From CBDBND01 sp965262665 (GTDB taxonomy: Bacteria; Pseudomonadota; Alphaproteobacteria; Rhodospirillales; Rhodospirillaceae): DNA of 64,000 nt. The first letter of the stretch is position 1. Each line of letters begins with the position of its first letter. Both the position numbers and the translations under genes were made by a program. The notes under the pieces were generated by a model. That model was not told where the DNA came from, ran no database searches, and was given only the letters and a program-made list of their open reading frames with translations. Shown piece after piece: positions 60,544 to 64,000 of the stretch. The stretch covers positions 744,001 to 808,000 of the forward strand of contig CBDHFR010000004.1 of the NCBI GenBank assembly GCA_965262665.1, read 5' to 3'.

Positions 60544-61785
60544 TTAGTCCAGCAATGCCTGATAGGTCAAGGTCCGCATGTCGTCTCGTACGTCGTTGCC
60601 TTGGCTAAACCGCTGAGTCATGACCAGTCCAATGAGCTGCTTGGCAGGGTCGATCCAGAAATGAGTGTCCGCCGCACCCGCCCATGAAAATGTACCTGTT
60701 GACAGTACAGTGCCCCGAACTCCCGGGTCGGTTATGACGGCAAACCCAAGACCGAAACCCATTCCATCAGCAAAAGACTGCTCTTTTGTCAGGTGATTAC
60801 GGCTCATAAGCTCAATGGATCGCGGACTTAGGATCCTGACCCGATCAAATTCACCGCCATTGAGCAACATCTGAGAAAAACGCAGATAATCGGCGACCGT
60901 AGAAATCATACCGCCGCCGCCGGACGGCATGCGACCTGGGTTCTCGTAAGTGCTCGCGCCAAGATTGTCAGAGGGTTCTAACCTGTTTTCCGTCACATTA
61001 TAGACGGTGGTGAAGCGGTCTTTCTGATCCGGTTTTAAGACAAAGGCCGTGTCATCCATTCCCAATGGTCTGGTGATACGAGTGGCGACGAAGTCCTGGA
61101 AGGGCATACCTGACGCAACCTCAACCACATATCCCAGGACATCGGTGGACATGCCGTACATCCACCGGGTACCCGGCTGAAATACAAGCGGTTTGGTTGC
61201 GAGTTCCTCGACGAAACTCTCTAGCGACCGTATGTCGCCCGTGCTGAGGCCCGCGTACAGCCTGTGAGCCGGCGTGGGACCTCCCTGGTAGGGAATGCCC
61301 GAGGTATGAGTGAGGAGGTGGCGCACGGTCATGGATGGGTTTTGATCTTCAAACTCCATCCCTACACCCTCGCCCCTGGCATAGACCTTCATATCACCAA
61401 TAGCCGGAATGAACTTTGAAACCGGATCATTCAGCCTGATCTTGCCTTCCTCCACCAACATCATGATGGCGGTGGACGTGATCGGCTTGGTCATGGAGTA
61501 AATGCGAAAGACGGAGTCTCTGGTCATCGGCATCTGCGACGCAATGTCCGCGTAGCCGAGCTGATCCTGGTAGACGACACGTCCATTGCGTGCGACGGCC
61601 ATAACGGCACCGGAGATGCGTCCCTCGACCACATGAGTCTGTATAGCCGGCGCGATTCGTTCAAGCCGGTCTCGATCAAAGCCAAGACGCTCAGGATTGC
61701 CCGAGGGAAGCCATTCTCCCGCACTGGCACCGCCGGCAATGAGAATGCCAACCAAGATGAGTGAAGCGCGAAACGCCGTAGTCAT
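60544..61785 (-). CDS. Exported serine hydrolase, class C beta-lactamase-like
   Basis: A 413-residue protein from ATG 61785, chosen because GGAGGAGG lies just upstream. Signal peptide FRASLILVGILIAGGASAGE. Beta-lactamase/esterase fold: SxxK motif FRIYSMTKPITSTAIMMLVE near residue 95, YxS/N motif RWMYGMSTDVLGYVVEV near 210, and a C-terminal FSWAGAADTHFWIDP that replaces KTG. Such proteins (EstB/PBP4*-like) are esterases or peptidases rather than antibiotic-resistance enzymes. Acts in the periplasm. Confidence 0.88.
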   Translation of the reverse strand: MTTAFRASLILVGILIAGGASAGEWLPSGNPERLGFDRDRLERIAPAIQTHVVEGRISGAVMAVARNGRVVYQDQLGYADIASQMPMTRDSVFRIYSMTKPITSTAIMMLVEEGKIRLNDPVSKFIPAIGDMKVYARGEGVGMEFEDQNPSMTVRHLLTHTSGIPYQGGPTPAHRLYAGLSTGDIRSLESFVEELATKPLVFQPGTRWMYGMSTDVLGYVVEVASGMPFQDFVATRITRPLGMDDTAFVLKPDQKDRFTTVYNVTENRLEPSDNLGASTYENPGRMPSGGGGMISTVADYLRFSQMLLNGGEFDRVRILSPRSIELMSRNHLTKEQSFADGMGFGLGFAVITDPGVRGTVLSTGTFSWAGAADTHFWIDPAKQLIGLVMTQRFSQGNDVRDDMRTLTYQALLD

Positions 61786-62124
61786 AAGCCCCTCCTCCAA
61801 CGAAGGAACACGCTATCACGTTCGCTCGGAACCAGAAAAACTTAGAACGCGTCAATGTCCATCTATCTATAGGAAAATCAAAAAACGATTTCGGATGGCG
61901 TCGATTTTATCCTGGGGCACAACCTCTTTGAGAAGTGGTGTGCATGAGGAACGTCTCGGGAATCCTGCAAGGGTTCAGGCGGTATTGAGACCGTATTGAT
62001 GGCGTGACCTGATAGAGGTTCTCTAGTGAGAGGCGTCAGAACTAACGGTGGACCGTGCTGTCAAATTCGCTGGTCGCCAAGCATTGCGGCGGAACATTTG
62101 TGCCCTCCGCAGTTTACGCGTCAT
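61786..62124. other. Non-coding stretch
   Basis: No gene or RNA recognised between the hydrolase and IS91. Confidence 0.4.
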
Positions 62125-63110
62125 TCAGCGACTTGTGGCTGGCTCCAGTCGTCCGGCCCAGACCATCCGTTCGCCCTGACGGTCCAAAAGTGGGTCGACG
62201 CCGAAATATTTCCTGATCGAGGCCGCCCAGCTTAGACGCCACGGCTTGCCAAGGCGTTCCTGCCCCAGCAGAGCGAACACTATGTCGTGCGTACGGGCCT
62301 TGGTGCGTGGGGCCAGCAGCCCGAAGTAGCGAATATTGTGCCGGTAACGGTCGGGCACATGATCGGCCAAGCTGGCTAAAAAGTCAGCCATCGTATACTG
62401 GGTCATGACCGTTTGTTTTGTCCTCGTGTCTTTCGTCAAAAATTGGACTTCGTGCCGGTCAATATTCCTGAACCGGCGCTGTGCGATGGGGGGCCGGCGG
62501 GCGTAACGGCCTACGTAGCCGAGAAATTGTTTCTTGCCCCGGAACCTCTGGATGTGGGTGTTCCACCACCGCTCCTGTTGCCGGCTAAGGAGCTCCTCAA
62601 GTTGGGCTGCACTCTGATCGGTCTCCAGGAGGCCCTTGGAATACGCCTCCATTAAATACGTCACCACGGCGTACCGCCAAAGGGGCATTAATGCCTTGTT
62701 CTTTAGCGGCGCTTTCCGCCAAGTCGCGCCGTCGGCATCGAGACCGCCTTCTGAGACGAGAATATGCAGATGACAATTGAAGTTCAGTTTGCGGCCAAAG
62801 GTATGTGGGATCACCAGGATCATTAGCCGCACGCCGTATGTGTGCCAGGCCCAATGCTCAATGATCCTGGCTCCCAGGACCGGCAGGTCGTGCAGCAGGT
62901 GGCGGTTGTTCCGGAACAGGGGCCAGAGCACATCCGGCATGGTGAGGGTGACGTGGGCGTAGCGGGTATCGGGGAGAGGTCCCGCCACTGGTCGCGCTGC
63001 CAGAGCGTCGTGGCCCGGTAGCCGCAACTCGGGCAGGCGCGGGACTTGCAGGTGCGGGACGGGAACCTCCCCGCGTCATGCGCCAGACAGGCATACCGGG
63101 GTTTGGGGAA
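62125..63110 (-). pseudogene. IS91-family transposase with 5' frameshift
   Basis: From about 63025 the frame reads PDTRYAHVTLTMPDVLWPLF, RKLNFNCHLHILVSEGG (HUH motif) and GYVGRYARRPPIA (Y2-type tyrosine region), ending at 62125. Upstream in another frame is the zinc finger CKSRACPSCGYRATTLWQRD, so one indel near 62985 separates the two parts. IS91 elements move by rolling circle. Confidence 0.78.
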
Positions 63111-63352
63111 TGGGTGCCGATGGAGATGGCGAGAGGGCTGGGGTCCGGCGAATCTAGGATCGAGGAAGGGGACCGATTCTGGACGGATTCGACAGGAGGA
63201 CGCGGAGCATGCCCAGAGCGCGGCCTTGAGTTTGGAGCACGATTGCTGCCTAAACGCTTACGGAATTCTAAGTATGAGAAAACAATCTTTTAATTATAGA
63301 CAGTTAGCGGAATTGACGACATAGGTGTCGAGGAGCCAGGCGACGGGCGCGG
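63111..63352. other. Short remnant of a VapC-like toxin start
   Basis: Directly after the FitA-type gene, overlapping its stop, a minus-strand frame reads APVAWLLDTYVVN, like the start of a PIN-domain toxin (LLDT has the first catalytic Asp). It ends after about 20 codons near 63298. The rest shows no gene. Confidence 0.4.
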
Positions 63353-63610
63353 TCAAGTCTTGCGTTCGTCGGCGAACTCAACTGGCCTGTAGCCGTAGCG
63401 CTCTGGCGATTGCAGTTCGACCCCGTGCTCAGGCCCGAAATAGCGCTTGAAGGCCTCGGAAGGCTTCGTGCGGCATTCGGCCATCGCACGTTTTTCGTGG
63501 ATGAGGCGGCGGACGAGTTCTTCCATAGAAACCCCGAAATGATGAGCTTCGCGCTTGAGCCAGGACTTATCACCCGGATCGATGTCGCGAACGGTGATGG
63601 TGGAACTCAT
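63353..63610 (-). CDS. FitA/VapB-type ribbon-helix-helix antitoxin
   Basis: An 85-residue protein: MSSTITVRDIDPGDKSWLKR and HHFGVSMEELVRRLIHEKRA form a ribbon-helix-helix DNA-binding fold; the C-terminal part (FGPEHGVELQSPERYG) would bind the toxin. In intact loci it represses its operon and neutralises a VapC-like RNase. Its toxin is only a stub, so the antitoxin is orphaned. Confidence 0.75.
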   Translation of the reverse strand: MSSTITVRDIDPGDKSWLKREAHHFGVSMEELVRRLIHEKRAMAECRTKPSEAFKRYFGPEHGVELQSPERYGYRPVEFADERKT

Positions 63611-63865
63611 TGCGGTGTGCTCTATCGTATATTGTGTCCAATCTGTAAATTAGCTTTATTGCTAGCAGGTCTTGCTGTCAATGGTTTGGTCGGACCGTTC
63701 ACATGTGCCGCACGGTCCAAACCTGTCCCTACCGAAATGCCTATCCTGTCCTTTCCAAAACCCTCATCCGTCTCAAATGGATGTGAATCATTTATAACTC
63801 GGTGGGGAGGACATAGAATCCGGCCGGGTTTTCAAGCGGGCTGCAAGGCGAAGCAATTTTCCTGG
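63611..63865. other. Non-coding stretch with a repeat half-copy
   Basis: Near 63750-63775 CCTTTCCAAAACCCTCATCC resembles one arm of the palindromic repeat. No gene recognised. Confidence 0.4.
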
Positions 63866-64000
63866 TTATTTTTCCTTTAGGCCCAGGATTAATTCACCTT
63901 GGCGTCGGCTTGGCACCTCGCCGTAGCTCATGAAGGTCGTAAGCACACGTTCGTGGCCCAAATTCTGGCTCCATGCCTTAAATTCCTCAGGCGTCTTGCA
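63866..64000 (-). CDS. Tyrosine recombinase (phage-type integrase), C-terminal end
   Basis: The last 44 codons before the stop at 63866-63868; the gene runs off the right edge. EEFKAWSQNLGHERVLTTFM carries the LGH-x-TT signature and the following SYGEV the catalytic tyrosine. It ends RRQGELILGLKEK. Integrases of this type insert elements at tRNA genes, which fits the tRNA 3' half at 38205, though the link is unproven. Confidence 0.8.
   Translation of the reverse strand, partial: CKTPEEFKAWSQNLGHERVLTTFMSYGEVPSRRQGELILGLKEK

Noticed and set aside
60544..61785. Antibiotic-resistance beta-lactamase
   Set aside because: The KTG-like motif is missing and the protein fits the esterase/PBP4*-like group.
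1..64000. CRISPR array
   Set aside because: No regularly spaced direct repeats were seen; repeats present are palindromic and scattered.

Overview
The window looks like an alphaproteobacterial chromosome (Rhodospirillales-like; inferred from HslU, the ferredoxin-NADP reductase/ferredoxin pair, FdxA, the molybdopterin-binding/NTP-transferase fusion, DUF1838 and Strawberry-notch/DUF6499 plasmid-type genes). It is crowded with insertion sequences and broken genes. Members or remnants of IS3, IS4, IS5, IS6, IS21, IS30, IS91, IS110, IS256, IS481-like, IS630 and IS1595 families are visible. That load suggests a lineage with relaxed selection, for example a host-associated one; this is inference.

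Layout. 1-2.9 kb: end of a molybdenum-cofactor gene, an FNR-type reductase and its ferredoxin cut off by an IS3 element. 4.5-7.4 kb: a umuD'-like/umuC pair and a ParB-IS256 chimera, probably plasmid-derived. 7.4-14.9 kb: two identical damaged IS630 copies around a housekeeping block (fdxA, two metallo-beta-lactamase-fold genes, phhB). 15.6-18.3 kb: a complete IS1595-type transposon (23-bp inverted ends, 8-bp target duplication) carrying a retropepsin-like protease gene and interrupting a small membrane-protein gene. 18.5-28.9 kb: exported and oxidative enzymes (TlpA-like, solute-binding protein, FAD monooxygenase, SMP-30-like, PQQ sugar dehydrogenase, methyltransferase). 29-41.6 kb: mobile debris, including an IS6 element, MITEs sharing its ends, and a second complete IS1595-type transposon carrying a winged-helix gene and a tRNA-Gly-like gene. 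41.8-43.5 kb: an intact DarT/DarG toxin-antitoxin pair. 43.5-54 kb: nested IS elements and truncated defence-type genes (DUF1998 helicase tail, TM0106-like nuclease), a second solute-binding protein, a lipoprotein and a frameshifted secreted protein. 54.4-55.7 kb: hslU without hslV. 56.2-61.8 kb: a second cluster of exported enzymes (solute-binding-protein fragment, alpha/beta hydrolase, DUF1838, Rieske fragment, frameshifted NmrA-like gene, class-C beta-lactamase-like hydrolase). 62-64 kb: broken IS91, an orphan FitA-type antitoxin and the end of a tyrosine recombinase.

The strongest observations are the two passenger-carrying IS1595-type transposons, a MITE system built on IS6 ends that sits at gene-fragment junctions, a UmuD homologue that begins where processed UmuD' begins and lacks the Ser/Lys dyad, and a dispersed palindromic repeat family. 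No CRISPR array or rRNA was seen; one tRNA-like gene and one tRNA half were found.
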